A DNA stretch of 41,838 bases from Verrucomicrobiota bacterium (GCA_016199935.1 JACQFS010000098.1:1-41838), one strand, 5' to 3'. Shown: positions 15,328-22,810, counted from the first letter of the stretch. Notes: generated from the letters alone by a model not told the origin. Program-made: numbers and translations.

Positions 15328-15499
15328 AGGCGCCATCAGTTGGGAAGACTGGCTCAAAGGCCGACGTTACCGTCGCGAATTGGGCAACCGCGTTGCGCCG
15401 GAAATCATCCGACGCAAAAAGAGTTCGAGCGACCGCCGGTTGAAAAAACTCTTCAACGGCGAACGCGGCCTGCCCTTCACCCCCACGGAAAAACTCTGA
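15278..15499 (+). CDS. Small basic protein coupled to the nucleotidyltransferase gene
   Basis: This 73-residue protein (69 from the second ATG at 15290) overlaps the nucleotidyltransferase gene by 38-50 bases. It is rich in Arg/Lys: WEDWLKGRRYRRELGNRVAP, EIIRRKKSSSDRRLKKLFNG. I know no family for it. The overlap with its neighbour and the shared segment between the two hisF-end repeats suggest that the two are a functional pair. Being basic and short, it could bind nucleic acid or the neighbouring enzyme. The overlap argues for translational coupling. A spurious reading is possible, but the second half lies outside any other gene and keeps normal codon bias. Confidence 0.6.
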   Translation: MKLPMNSKSKVPCIPLEGAISWEDWLKGRRYRRELGNRVAPEIIRRKKSSSDRRLKKLFNGERGLPFTPTEKL

Positions 15500-15501
15500 C
15501 G

Positions 15502-15556
15502 CGTGGCCGGGGTGAAGAAACATCTGGCCGCGCAGGGCATCCCGGTGCGGGTTTGA
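15502..15556 (+). repeat. Direct repeat, copy B: duplicated hisF 3' end
   Basis: This second copy of the hisF tail still reads [17 protein letters not shown] and a TGA in frame, although no hisF body precedes it. The spacing from copy A is 860 bases. The TGA is followed at once by a dispersed repeat (15556-15628). It looks like the scar of an insertion or duplication that placed the two-gene module between the copies. Confidence 0.9.
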
Positions 15557-15628
15557 CGTGACGAGTAAGGAGTAATCCGTAACCGAATGTCACCGCACCC
15601 CCGCCGCTGATTACGCATTACTCCTTAC
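15556..15628. repeat. Palindromic element with gtaaggagtaat arms, copy 2
   Basis: The arms gtaaggagtaat (15565-15576) and attactccttac (15617-15628) are exact inverted repeats separated by 40 bases. The first 20 bases (15556-15575) match the complement of 9421-9440 exactly. The element starts at the last base of the TGA of the duplicated hisF tail and ends six bases before the DUF486 gene. Confidence 0.85.
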
Positions 15629-15633
15629 CCCTT

Positions 15634-15975
15634 ATGACCACCTGGCTCCCCATCGCCCTCCTCGTCGTCTCGAATCTCTTCATGACCTTCGCTTGGTATG
15701 GGCACCTCAAGTTCAAGTCCCACGCCCTCTGGGTCGTCATCCTCGCGAGCTGGGGGATTGCGTTCTTCGAGTATTGCCTGATGGTCCCGGCCAACCGCTG
15801 GGGCAGCGCCAGCTTCTCGCCCTACCAACTCAAGATCATCCAGGAAGTCATCACCCTCACCGTCTTTGCGGTCTTCGCGATGATTTATTTCGGCGTCAAG
15901 CCGGCGTGGAACCACGTCGCGGCGTTCCTCTGCATCATCGGCGCGGTGGCCTTCACGTTCCTGCCGAAGGGGTGA
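15634..15975 (+). CDS. DUF486 family membrane protein
   Basis: This 113-residue protein has four predicted membrane helices (about 4-22, 31-50, 70-88, 93-110). It has the DUF486 pattern: SNLFMTFAWYGHLKF, FFEYCLMVPANRWG, FSPYQLKIIQEVITLTVFAV and YFGVKPAWNHVAAFLCIIGA. The family is related to small DMT-type transporters, with no assigned substrate. The conserved P-A-N-R and Y-Q-L-K-I-I-Q-E strings make the family call firm. Only a palindromic element lies between it and the duplicated hisF tail, so the order before insertion was probably hisF then DUF486. Confidence 0.92.
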   Translation: MTTWLPIALLVVSNLFMTFAWYGHLKFKSHALWVVILASWGIAFFEYCLMVPANRWGSASFSPYQLKIIQEVITLTVFAVFAMIYFGVKPAWNHVAAFLCIIGAVAFTFLPKG

Positions 15976-16102
15976 AACGTCCGGGCGATGTGGCCGTGCT
16001 CGTGAGAGAATGGGATGCCACGCCTCCACCGCGGCGAAACTTTTTCAGGTCTCCCTTGATTACCCACGCGCTCACGAGCGTGGCCACCGCGCCGGGCGCG
16101 CG

Positions 16103-16459
16103 TCACTTCGGCTTCCAGCCGATCTCCGCGGCGACCACCGCGTTGCTGCTCGCCAGCCGCTCGATCTCGGCGCGCATCTCCAGCCGCTCCCGGTTCTTGC
16201 CGGCCTTGCTCCCGTAAGTGCGATAATAGTAGCCGATCGGCTTGGCGAAAAAGGTCATCGCCGCCGTTTTGTCGCCCGCCTCGGTCATGAGAATCCCGTG
16301 CATCCCATCGAGCACCGCGTTGCTGGCGTCCGTCTCCTCCCTGGACATGTGGAACCCCGGCTCGCGCTTGGACTGCATCCCCAGCCGCGTGAAGCCCAGA
16401 TACCAGCCGAGGGCGACGCCCAGCAACGCACACACGATCATCCGGACAATGTTCTTCAT
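16103..16459 (-). CDS. Small membrane-anchored hypothetical protein
   Basis: From ATG 16459 the product has 118 residues: an N-terminal membrane helix (NIVRMIVCALLGVALGWYLG) and then a soluble helical region. The latter includes HMSREETDASNAVLDGMHGI, MTFFAKPIGYYYRTYG and a C-terminal helix RERLEMRAEIERLASSNAVV. No family is recognised. The larger reading from 16996 adds sequence with no conserved character and is rejected. It is convergent with DUF486 and divergent from the next gene. The 210 bases upstream (16460-16670) hold the two promoters at most, and no motif stands out. Confidence 0.62.
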   Translation of the reverse strand: MKNIVRMIVCALLGVALGWYLGFTRLGMQSKREPGFHMSREETDASNAVLDGMHGILMTEAGDKTAAMTFFAKPIGYYYRTYGSKAGKNRERLEMRAEIERLASSNAVVAAEIGWKPK

Positions 16460-16670
16460 GGCTTGTGAAATGGCCGGACCTTCGGATGCACCGCACGTTG
16501 CGCCGCAACCCGGTTGGCCGGCGGCAGAGTATGAATCCGGCGCCCCGGTGTCGAGCCTGTTGACGACGGCGCGGCGGCCTTCACCTTCCGGCCGAAGAGC
16601 TGAAACGCCCCCCTGCGGGCTTGCCGCCGCGCCGCGGACCGGGCATACTCCCGGCGAACCCCATTCCACC

Positions 16671-17150
16671 ATGAGCGATTCCTCTTCCTCCGCCCGCGAA
16701 GCTGCGGCCCGGGCTTTTCTCCAGAACTGCGCCCAGATGCGCGCCGTGCTCCGGCAGGGGCGCACGCTGATCCCGCCGCACGCGAAGTTCCGACCGGACT
16801 TCGACCTGCATGAGCGGCGGCTGGATGAGATCGAGCGCCTGTTCCGCGAGGACGCCGTGGGGAACACGGCCCGGATCGGCGAGTTGCATGAGGAATTCCT
16901 CCTCGACATGCAGGCGGACATGGCGGCCTCGATGAGCGAGACGCACGAGCGAATTATCCGCTTCACCGACGAGGTGGCGCAGAAGGTGGAGGACAAGAAA
17001 TTCGAGCTGCCCGCCGAGACCCGCGACCAGTTGGACGACTTCCTCCAGCCCTATCAGGACGAGCACCGGGAGCGGATGCTCGGGGAGCTGCCCATCGAAA
17101 CCCGCCGGAAGCTGGAGGAGGAACAGCGCCGTCGCCAGGCCGGCGAGTAA
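16671..17150 (+). CDS. Hypothetical coiled-coil protein
   Basis: This 159-residue, strongly charged protein starts MSDSSSSAREAAARAFLQNC. Most of it is predicted helix with heptad-like spacing: ERRLDEIERLFREDAVGN, ELHEEFLLDMQADMAASMSE, THERIIRFTDEVAQKVEDKK. The tail is ETRRKLEEEQRRRQAGE. It has no signal peptide and no recognisable domain. The start is chosen because residues upstream in the same frame are Pro/Arg-rich and lack conserved character. Its relation to the repeat array just downstream is unknown. Confidence 0.6.
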   Translation: MSDSSSSAREAAARAFLQNCAQMRAVLRQGRTLIPPHAKFRPDFDLHERRLDEIERLFREDAVGNTARIGELHEEFLLDMQADMAASMSETHERIIRFTDEVAQKVEDKKFELPAETRDQLDDFLQPYQDEHRERMLGELPIETRRKLEEEQRRRQAGE

Positions 17151-17226
17151 CGGCTTCCGGGCGCTTGCGCCGGCCAGCCAGAACCGTGTCTGGGCTAAAA
17201 CTTCAGCGTCATCGACTTTTTCACCT

Positions 17227-17487
17227 GCTGAAACGTCTTCTTTGGCTGCTGCAACAGCTTTTCAATTAGCTGCAACACCTTCTTTTGTGGCTGCAACGGC
17301 TTTTTGAGGCGTTGCAGCGGCTTTTTGTAGCACTGCAATGGTTACAGTGGTCAAAAAAGGCGTTTCAGTGAGGCAAAAAGCCGTTTCATCGGATGAAAAA
17401 GGCGGTGCAGTGTCACCAAAAGGCGTTGCAGCGATGGAAAAAGGCGCTGTTGCTGAATCGCAAGTGGTTTCAGTGAGGCCCGGAGGT
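17227..17487. repeat. Two inverted arrays of 21-bp repeats
   Basis: The left array has units of exactly 21 bases starting at 17227, 17248, 17269, 17290, 17311 and 17332 (most begin gctgcaac). The right array has units at 17341, 17362, 17383, 17404, 17425, 17446 and 17467 (typical unit gttgcagcgatggaaaaagg plus c). The arrays face each other around actgcaatggttacagt (17332-17348). The period equals seven codons. The right array is open on the plus strand (VSVRQKA, VSSDEKG, VAAMEKG) and both are partly open on the minus strand. I see no ribosome-binding site and do not call a gene. The rest of 17151-17677 contains no gene I can support. Confidence 0.82.
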
Positions 17488-17677
17488 TCGGAGTGCGGAA
17501 ATTTGTCCGTGGCAGAGGCGCCAAAACTCATGGCGGTAACGGAATCCGCCACATCATTTGTCATTGAAATAAAACCACTTACGATGCGAATTGGCTTGTG
17601 ACCCGGGGCCGGATGCTTATTCTCGCCGCATCGCACACGCTGGCCTTTTCCCCGGGGAACTGTGATCGCACCCATCC

Positions 17678-18772
17678 ATGCCCAACCCGCCCATTTTACG
17701 CTGGAACTCGCCCGGAGCCAGGTGGAACGACGGCAGCGTGTGGGGCGGGTCCGCGTCGCCGCCGGAGAATCTCGTCCTGCCCGGTCAACCAATCACCCTC
17801 AACTCACCTACTAATATGGAATTCTGGCAAGTCACCAAGGAGCGCGCGGAAATCACCCTCCCGATCTGGGTCCAATACGCGCCGACCACGAAGATCGGGA
17901 CCAAGGGGACCACGGACCTTTCGGGTTACATTGACCAGTTCGAGCCGCTAATGCAGCAGCGCACGGATGCGCAGGATGATTTCGACGCGGCCTACCGTGC
18001 GGTGCAGTCGTCGCTGCTCAAGATGAAGGTGCTGGGCACCAAGATTCCCGCGATCATCGAGGCGCAGCTCGAGGAAAATGAGGGCATCATGGCGGACGTG
18101 AACGACCTCTACGCCACGAGTCCGCGCGCGGAAGGGACGATCCTCAAGCGCGCGCGGGATTTGTATCCGGTCTGGGTGCGGGCCAACACCGCGCTCGCGG
18201 CGCTCACGCCCGCGCAACCGGCCATCACCCGCCTGATCGGGGGCGTGCCGCACACGGCGGTGATGCTCAAGGCGCTGCTCGACGGCTACACGGATTTGGT
18301 GAAGACGATGCACGACAAGGCGGAGGCGCTGGAGGTGAAGCGCGCGGCGTTGCGCGAGCTGGACCGGGCGACGGATCAGCTCAGCAAGCGCTGGTATCGG
18401 CTGGCGAAGAATACTTTTGAGCCCGACTCGGCCGCCTACGCGGCGCTCGACGCGATTCCCACCGAACCCGGCACGGCCGCGCCGGAAACGGTGGAGATCA
18501 ACACGGTGGTGCAGGGCGGCGATGGCGGATTGCAGGTGCTGGTGAATTACGTCCCCGGCGGCGGCGATCACGCGACGACGAAGCTGGTGAAGTGGCAGGT
18601 GGTGGGCACGGACGCGACGTTCGCGCACAGCGCGCCGCTGGACGCGAGCGGAAATGCGCTGGGGCCGTTCGCGGTGGGCACGGTGGTGAAGCTCATCACC
18701 GAGGTGAGCAACAGCGCGGGAACGAGAACGACGGCGGTGCGGACGATCACGTTGCAGACGCCGATTGTGTAG
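17678..18772 (+). CDS. Hypothetical protein with helical core and Ig/Fn3-like C-terminus
   Basis: This 364-residue protein matches no characterised family but looks like a group common in Verrucomicrobiota. The N-terminus (MPNPPILRWNSPGARWNDGS) is Trp/Pro-rich. Residues about 47-250 are helical with long amphipathic segments (FEPLMQQRTDAQDDFDAAYR, GVPHTAVMLKALLDGYTDLV, LRELDRATDQLSKRWYRLAK). Residues about 270-364 form a strand-rich domain (GGLQVLVNYVPGGGDHATTK, FAVGTVVKLITEVSNSAG, TRTTAVRTITLQTP), like fibronectin or Ig-type folds. There is no signal peptide. It may have a structural role, but function is unknown. It lies between the 21-bp arrays and a repeat-rich coiled-coil gene. Confidence 0.68.
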   Translation: MPNPPILRWNSPGARWNDGSVWGGSASPPENLVLPGQPITLNSPTNMEFWQVTKERAEITLPIWVQYAPTTKIGTKGTTDLSGYIDQFEPLMQQRTDAQDDFDAAYRAVQSSLLKMKVLGTKIPAIIEAQLEENEGIMADVNDLYATSPRAEGTILKRARDLYPVWVRANTALAALTPAQPAITRLIGGVPHTAVMLKALLDGYTDLVKTMHDKAEALEVKRAALRELDRATDQLSKRWYRLAKNTFEPDSAAYAALDAIPTEPGTAAPETVEINTVVQGGDGGLQVLVNYVPGGGDHATTKLVKWQVVGTDATFAHSAPLDASGNALGPFAVGTVVKLITEVSNSAGTRTTAVRTITLQTPIV

Positions 18773-18870
18773 TGCTTGCGTTTCGCGCCGGATGGCATAA
18801 AAAATCCGGCACAGCCGTGACCACCCCGCGGGCTTTTCCACGGGACGCGGCCCCAAACGAATCCATCATC

Positions 18871-19395
18871 ATGGTCACCCTCCGTAACAAAGAGCTGGAT
18901 TACATCGAATTCATCGAGAAGCGCGTGGCCTTCCTGACCATCCGCATCCAGGAGGAATTGCCCGACCATCCCCGGACTTGGGACCGGAAGGAACGGGCGG
19001 CGCTCCATTGGATGCTGGAAGTGGTGCAGAACGCGGCGGGCATGAACTGCGAGGAACCGTTTGCTTTCACGGTCGCCCGGCTGCCGGAAGCCGAGATGGA
19101 GCGGCGGCACGCCGAGTATCAGGCGCGCAGCGAGCTGCGGAAAGCCGAGCATGCGAAGCGGAAAGCCGAGCAGGCGCAACAGATGGCCGAGGCACGGCTT
19201 CGCAAGGAGCAGCGGAAAGCCGAGCACGCGAAGCGGATGGCCGAGATTCAGGCGCGCAGCGAGCAGCGGAGAGCGGATCACGCGAAGCGGATGGCCGAGA
19301 TTCAGGCGCGCCGGGCGGCGGCGGGTGGTTCCCCGCCGGCCTCGCCGCCGCCGGGCGACCACGGCCCGGCCGCCAGCGGAGCCGCAGGCGATTGA
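18871..19395 (+). CDS. Hypothetical protein with Arg/Lys/Glu-rich internal repeats
   Basis: This 174-residue protein has two parts. Residues 1-70 look like a folded helical domain (VTLRNKELDYIEFIEKRVAF, WDRKERAALHWMLEVVQNAA). Residues about 75-150 are imperfect repeats around RKAEHAKRxAE / QARSEQRRADHAKRMAE, giving a highly charged long helix. The DNA of these units is similar too (cggatggccgagattcaggc occurs twice), so they have expanded recently. The C-terminus is Pro/Gly/Ala-rich. Start ATG 18871 follows the clause ending of the upstream gene by 98 bases, which include a weak hairpin (18787-18810). Function is unknown. Confidence 0.66.
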   Translation: MVTLRNKELDYIEFIEKRVAFLTIRIQEELPDHPRTWDRKERAALHWMLEVVQNAAGMNCEEPFAFTVARLPEAEMERRHAEYQARSELRKAEHAKRKAEQAQQMAEARLRKEQRKAEHAKRMAEIQARSEQRRADHAKRMAEIQARRAAAGGSPPASPPPGDHGPAASGAAGD

Positions 19396-19541
19396 AGGGA
19401 ATGTTCGGCCGGCTCGCGCGTTCGCGGCCGACTCCGGCGGGGCGTCGCTTTTCCGAACGGCTTTCCCACGGCTGACGCCGCGGGCTTTTTTCTGCCGCGC
19501 GGGCTGGATCGGAATGTGAACGGACCTCTCGCGCACGCCCA

Positions 19542-19674
19542 CCCTCACCCCGGCCCTCTCCCGGCGGGAGAGGGAGAACCCTTCCGCAGCCGCGCAAAGT
19601 GCGGACGCGTCAGGATTGGTGCTGAGGCTGAGTGCGTTTCCCCCTCTCCCTCCGGGAGAGGGCAGGGGTGAGGG
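19542..19674. repeat. Cruciform-type palindromic element upstream of hisI
   Basis: The outer arms ccctcacccc (19542-19551) and ggggtgaggg (19665-19674) are perfect inverted repeats. Inside lie two perfect 9-bp hairpins with 3-base loops, both ccctctccc/gggagaggg, at 19554-19574 and 19642-19662. This is REP/BIME-like architecture. A related hairpin lies at 38366-38390. The whole gene-free stretch 19396-19781 holds this element and otherwise only GC-rich sequence without a supported gene. The hisI promoter must lie in it. Confidence 0.85.
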
Positions 19675-19781
19675 CCAGCGGACACGAAGCCGCCGCGATT
19701 GAGAGGCGTGTCCATTCGCGGCCAAGCGGAGAAGAATTTCGCCTTTGTGCCGCCGTGGCTTTGTGGTTTCATTTCCGCCCC

Positions 19782-20174
19782 ATGAGTTATCTGGACAAAT
19801 TGAAGTTCAACGCCGACGGCCTCATCCCCGCCATCATCCAGGACGCGGGCAATGGCGAGGTGTTGATGATGGCGTGGATGAATCGCGCGTCGCTGGAGAA
19901 GACGCTGGAGACGGGCAAGACGTGGTTCTGGAGCCGCTCGCGCCAGAAGTTCTGGATGAAGGGCGAGTCCAGCGGCCACACGCAGGCGGTGAAGCAGGTG
20001 GCGTTCGATTGCGACGGCGACACGGTGCTCATCAAGGTGGAGCAGACGGGCGCGGCGTGTCACGAGGGCTACCGCTCCTGCTTCTTCCGCGCGGTGGACC
20101 CGAAGACGGGCGAGGTGAAGGTGACGCTGGTGCGGCTGGAAACGCCGGAGGAGATCTACGGGGTGAAGAAGTAA
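19782..20174 (+). CDS. hisI: Phosphoribosyl-AMP cyclohydrolase
   Basis: HisI opens the adenine ring of phosphoribosyl-AMP at the third step of histidine synthesis, using zinc at a dimer interface. The 130-residue protein has [39 protein letters not shown], the metal site FDCDGDT (D76, C77, D78, D80) and [11 protein letters not shown] (C93, C100). It is the single-domain form without the HisE part. Start ATG 19782 gives the usual MSYLDKLKF beginning, while a longer reading from 19632 runs into the palindromic element. The stop codon TAA lies inside a repeat copy at 20171-20191. Confidence 0.95.
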   Translation: MSYLDKLKFNADGLIPAIIQDAGNGEVLMMAWMNRASLEKTLETGKTWFWSRSRQKFWMKGESSGHTQAVKQVAFDCDGDTVLIKVEQTGAACHEGYRSCFFRAVDPKTGEVKVTLVRLETPEEIYGVKK

Positions 20175-20191
20175 GGAGTAAGGAGTAATCC
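20171..20191 (+). repeat. Dispersed repeat gtaaggagtaa, copy 3
   Basis: The 21 bases gtaaggagtaaggagtaatc plus c contain the gtaaggagtaat core found at 15565-15576. The hisI stop codon (20172-20174) is inside the repeat. The following gene appears to begin without a proper N-terminus directly after it. Confidence 0.75.
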
Positions 20192-20223
20192 TTCTCAGCA
20201 CGTGGATCGCCACGCCGCATCTG

Positions 20224-20631
20224 GTGCTGGAGGGGAATCCCATCGCGAAGTGGCTCGGGTGGAAATGGGGGATGCTGCTGAACGTCGCGCTCTGCCTCGG
20301 CTTCGCGCTGAATCTCATCACGGCCATCGTGGTGACGACGATGAGCCTGCTGGTGGCGGCGCGAAATTTTCAGGGCGCGTGGGTGATGCGCACGATGGGC
20401 GAGCACGCGTATCAGGCGTTCATGACGGACGTGCTGGCGCAACGCGGGCGGCTCGGGTATCTGCTCACGCTCTACGCGCAGGCGCTGCTGACGGGACTGG
20501 TGGGCGGGGCGCTCATCGCGTGGAGCGGCGAGCTGGTGGTGCCGACGGCGATCGGCATGGGGGTGGTGGCGTATGCGATGGCGGTGGCGTTTTACAGCAC
20601 GCTGGCGATGTGGCGGGGCAGAAAGAATTAA
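20224..20631 (+). CDS. Membrane protein, possibly 5'-truncated
   Basis: From a GTG at 20224 the product has 135 residues with about three membrane helices (GMLLNVALCLGFALNLITAI, LLTLYAQALLTGLVGGALIA, AIGMGVVAYAMAVAFYST). The frame is open upstream to 20182 and reads GVILLSTWIATPHLVLEG, which looks like conserved sequence continuing into NPIAKWLGWKWG. That stretch has no start codon except GTG at 20224 and is cut by a repeat with a stop at 20179-20181. The gene therefore probably lost its first helix when the repeat arrived, or uses an unusual start. No family name is given. Confidence 0.55.
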   Translation: MLEGNPIAKWLGWKWGMLLNVALCLGFALNLITAIVVTTMSLLVAARNFQGAWVMRTMGEHAYQAFMTDVLAQRGRLGYLLTLYAQALLTGLVGGALIAWSGELVVPTAIGMGVVAYAMAVAFYSTLAMWRGRKN

Positions 20632-20727
20632 CGCCAAGGCGCCAAGACGCAAAGGCGCGGGACAGGGGAATTCATTTTCCAGCCAGTTCATTCCGATTGC
20701 GTCTTTGCGCCTTGGCGTCTTGGCGTT
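20630..20727. repeat. Palindromic element of cgccaag units
   Basis: The arms at 20630-20658 (aacgccaaggcgccaagacg...) and 20699-20727 are inverted and agree at 26 of 29 positions. The left arm starts inside the stop codon (20629-20631) of the membrane-protein gene. A half copy of the same family (ttgcgtctttgcgcctttgc) lies at 31143-31162, in front of mobA. The element would form a long hairpin with a 40-base loop and may end transcription. Confidence 0.85.
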
Positions 20728-20802
20728 GAATTCAGTTTCGCTGTGGCAACTCCGCCGCGGCTTCGGTAAAAGGTGCGGACCGTTGCGAAAGCGTGGCCAA
20801 CA

Positions 20803-21129
20803 ATGAAAAACGCGAATGTCTTTGTGGATGTCGATCTGACGCTTGTGGACGCGCAGGGACGGTTGATCGCTGGCGCGCAGGAGGCGTTGATTCGAATGAA
20901 GGAACGGGGTTGCCATTTGTTCCTGTGGTCAACCGTAGGCGTCGAGTATGCCCGCAAGGTCGCCAGAGCGCACGGGTTGGAAGATATGTTTGAAGGTTTC
21001 GCTTCCAAGCCGGACATCATCATCGATGACATGCCCGGCACGGTCTTGAATCCATTCGTGTTTAACCCGAACGACGAGAAGTCGTGGGACTCGATGGTGG
21101 ACCGGTTACTGAAGCGCCACGTTGATTGA
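20803..21129 (+). CDS. Small HAD-superfamily hydrolase-like protein
   Basis: This 108-residue protein (ATG 20803) has HAD motif I at VFVDVDLTLVD (D9, D11), motif II at LFLWSTVG, a motif III-like lysine in GFASKPD and motif IV in IIIDDMPG. The order and spacing fit a minimal HAD fold without a cap. HAD enzymes form a phospho-aspartate at the first Asp of motif I, and the small size suggests phosphatase action on a nucleotide or sugar phosphate. The substrate is unknown. A longer reading from 20773 adds 10 residues before the motif. It ends 12 bases before trpE, so the two may be co-transcribed. Confidence 0.78.
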   Translation: MKNANVFVDVDLTLVDAQGRLIAGAQEALIRMKERGCHLFLWSTVGVEYARKVARAHGLEDMFEGFASKPDIIIDDMPGTVLNPFVFNPNDEKSWDSMVDRLLKRHVD

Positions 21130-21141
21130 CTTTGTTGAGTT

Positions 21142-22671
21142 ATGTATTCACCGACGAAAGATGAGTTCGAGAAGCTCGCGCAACGCGGGAACCTGATCCC
21201 CGTCTCGCGCAAGCTGCTCGCGGATTTCGAGACGCCGCTCTCCGCCTACACGAAGATCCGCGGCGCGGGCGAGTCGTTCCTCTTCGAGTCGGTCGAGGGC
21301 GGGGAGCATCTCGGGCGGTATTCGTTTGTCGGCTGCAACCCGCGCATGATCATCCGCCAGACCGGTGCGAAGGTGGAGGTGATCGAGGGCGGGAAGGTGG
21401 TGGAGAAATTTGGCATCGCCGCGCCGGGTCGCGAGCCGTGCGAGAAGTGCGTGCGCGACGGGCTGGAGGTGGTGGAGCAGGTGATGAAACGTTTCCGCGC
21501 GGTGGATGTGCCGGGGCTGCCGCGGTTCACCGGCGGCGCGGTGGGATTCATCGGCTACGAGTTCATCCACGACGTGGAGCCGGTGGTCCCGCGCCCGCCG
21601 CTCGATGAGCTCGGCACGCCGACGATTTATTTCCTCATCGCGGATGAACTGCTGGTGTTCGATCGCGTGGCGCAGACGCTGACGATCATCGTCAACGCGC
21701 TCGTTGAGCCGGGAGGAGCCGGCGCGGCCGAGGCTTACGACGACGCGGTGAGCGAAATCGAACGGATCGTGTCGCTGCTGGAGCAGCCGTGCCATTATCA
21801 GCCCATGACCGTGCCGCCGGAGGTGCCGTCGGTGCCGTTCGTGTCGAACGTGGCGAAGGAGAAGTTCCTCGCGAACGTGCAGGCGTCGAAGAAATACATC
21901 ACGGCGGGAGACATTTTCCAGGTGGTCGGCTCGCAGCGCTTCAGCGCGCCGGTGCAGGTCGCGCCGCTGGACGTGTATCGCGCGGTGCGGAGCATCAATC
22001 CCTCGCCCTACATGTTCCTGCTGGAGCTGGAGGGCTTCGCGCTCGCGGGGGCGTCGCCGGAGTTGCACGTGCGATGCGAAAACCGGCGCGTGGAGATTCG
22101 TCCGATCGCCGGCACGCGCCCGCGCGGCAAGACGCCGGAGCAGGACGTGGCGAACCAGACGGAGTTGCTCGCCGACCCGAAGGAGCGCGCGGAGCACGTG
22201 ATGCTGGTGGACCTCGCGCGGAACGATCTCGGTCGCGTGTGTGAATACGGCAGCGTGCAGGTGAAGGACCTCATGATCATCGAGCGTTACAGCCACGTGA
22301 TGCACATCGTCTCGCAGGTGGAGGGGAATCTCGCCGGCGAACGCTCGCCCTACGACCTGATGCGCGCGACGTTTCCTGCCGGCACGCTCAGCGGCGCGCC
22401 GAAGATTCGCGCGATGCAGATCATTTCCGAACTCGAAGGCACGACACGCGGACCCTACGGCGGCTGCGTGGGATATTTTTCCTTCAACGGAAATCTCGAC
22501 TGTTGCATCACGATCCGCACCGCGCTGCTCAAGGACGGCAAGGCCTACGTGCAAGCCGGCGGCGGCTGGGTGAACGACTCGACGCCGGAGGGGGAGTTCC
22601 AGGAAACCGTCAACAAGTCGAAGGCGATGATCAAGGCGGTGGCGCTGGCGGAGAGTTTCCGGGCGGGGTGA
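21142..22671 (+). CDS. trpE: Anthranilate synthase component I
   Basis: TrpE makes anthranilate from chorismate and ammonia supplied by TrpG. The 509-residue protein has the tryptophan-feedback region FLFESVEGGEHLGRYSFVG near residue 46 and NPSPYMFLLELEG. The catalytic block includes ELHVRCENRRVEIRPIAGTR, ERAEHVMLVDLARNDLGRV, FPAGTLSGAPKIRAM and GGCVGYFSFNGNLDCCITIR; the tail ends FQETVNKSKAMIKAV. All chorismate-enzyme motifs are complete. No trpG or other trp gene follows, so the pathway is dispersed, and no leader peptide or attenuator was seen upstream. A PabB reading is possible, but length and the ESxE motif favour TrpE. Confidence 0.94.
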   Translation: MYSPTKDEFEKLAQRGNLIPVSRKLLADFETPLSAYTKIRGAGESFLFESVEGGEHLGRYSFVGCNPRMIIRQTGAKVEVIEGGKVVEKFGIAAPGREPCEKCVRDGLEVVEQVMKRFRAVDVPGLPRFTGGAVGFIGYEFIHDVEPVVPRPPLDELGTPTIYFLIADELLVFDRVAQTLTIIVNALVEPGGAGAAEAYDDAVSEIERIVSLLEQPCHYQPMTVPPEVPSVPFVSNVAKEKFLANVQASKKYITAGDIFQVVGSQRFSAPVQVAPLDVYRAVRSINPSPYMFLLELEGFALAGASPELHVRCENRRVEIRPIAGTRPRGKTPEQDVANQTELLADPKERAEHVMLVDLARNDLGRVCEYGSVQVKDLMIIERYSHVMHIVSQVEGNLAGERSPYDLMRATFPAGTLSGAPKIRAMQIISELEGTTRGPYGGCVGYFSFNGNLDCCITIRTALLKDGKAYVQAGGGWVNDSTPEGEFQETVNKSKAMIKAVALAESFRAG

Positions 22672-22810
22672 AGTTGCGCGAGCAGGTCGCGAGGGAAATG
22701 GCGAGGTTGCATCACTGCGAAATGCCTGACGCGGGAAGCTGGCGGTATTTCGCCCTGTTTCCCGGCACTTTTGCCTTCTTTCCGATCGGCCGACCGCAAA
22801 TAAATCGCTG

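Noticed and set aside
14642-15556. Integrative element with its own integrase
   Set aside because: Only a nucleotidyltransferase-like and a small basic protein lie between the repeats. No integrase, recombinase or excisionase motif is present, so an autonomous element cannot be claimed.
17227-17487. CRISPR array
   Set aside because: Units of 21 bases follow each other without spacers, and no cas gene is nearby.
17338-17601. An 87-residue plus-strand reading over the right 21-bp array
   Set aside because: There is no ribosome-binding site, it is made mainly of repeat units, and a competing minus-strand frame covers the same bases. It is kept as a repeat, not a gene.
18787-18810. Terminator with stem gccggat/atccggc
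   Set aside because: The stem is 7 bp with a 10-base loop and no T-run follows, so it is too weak to call.
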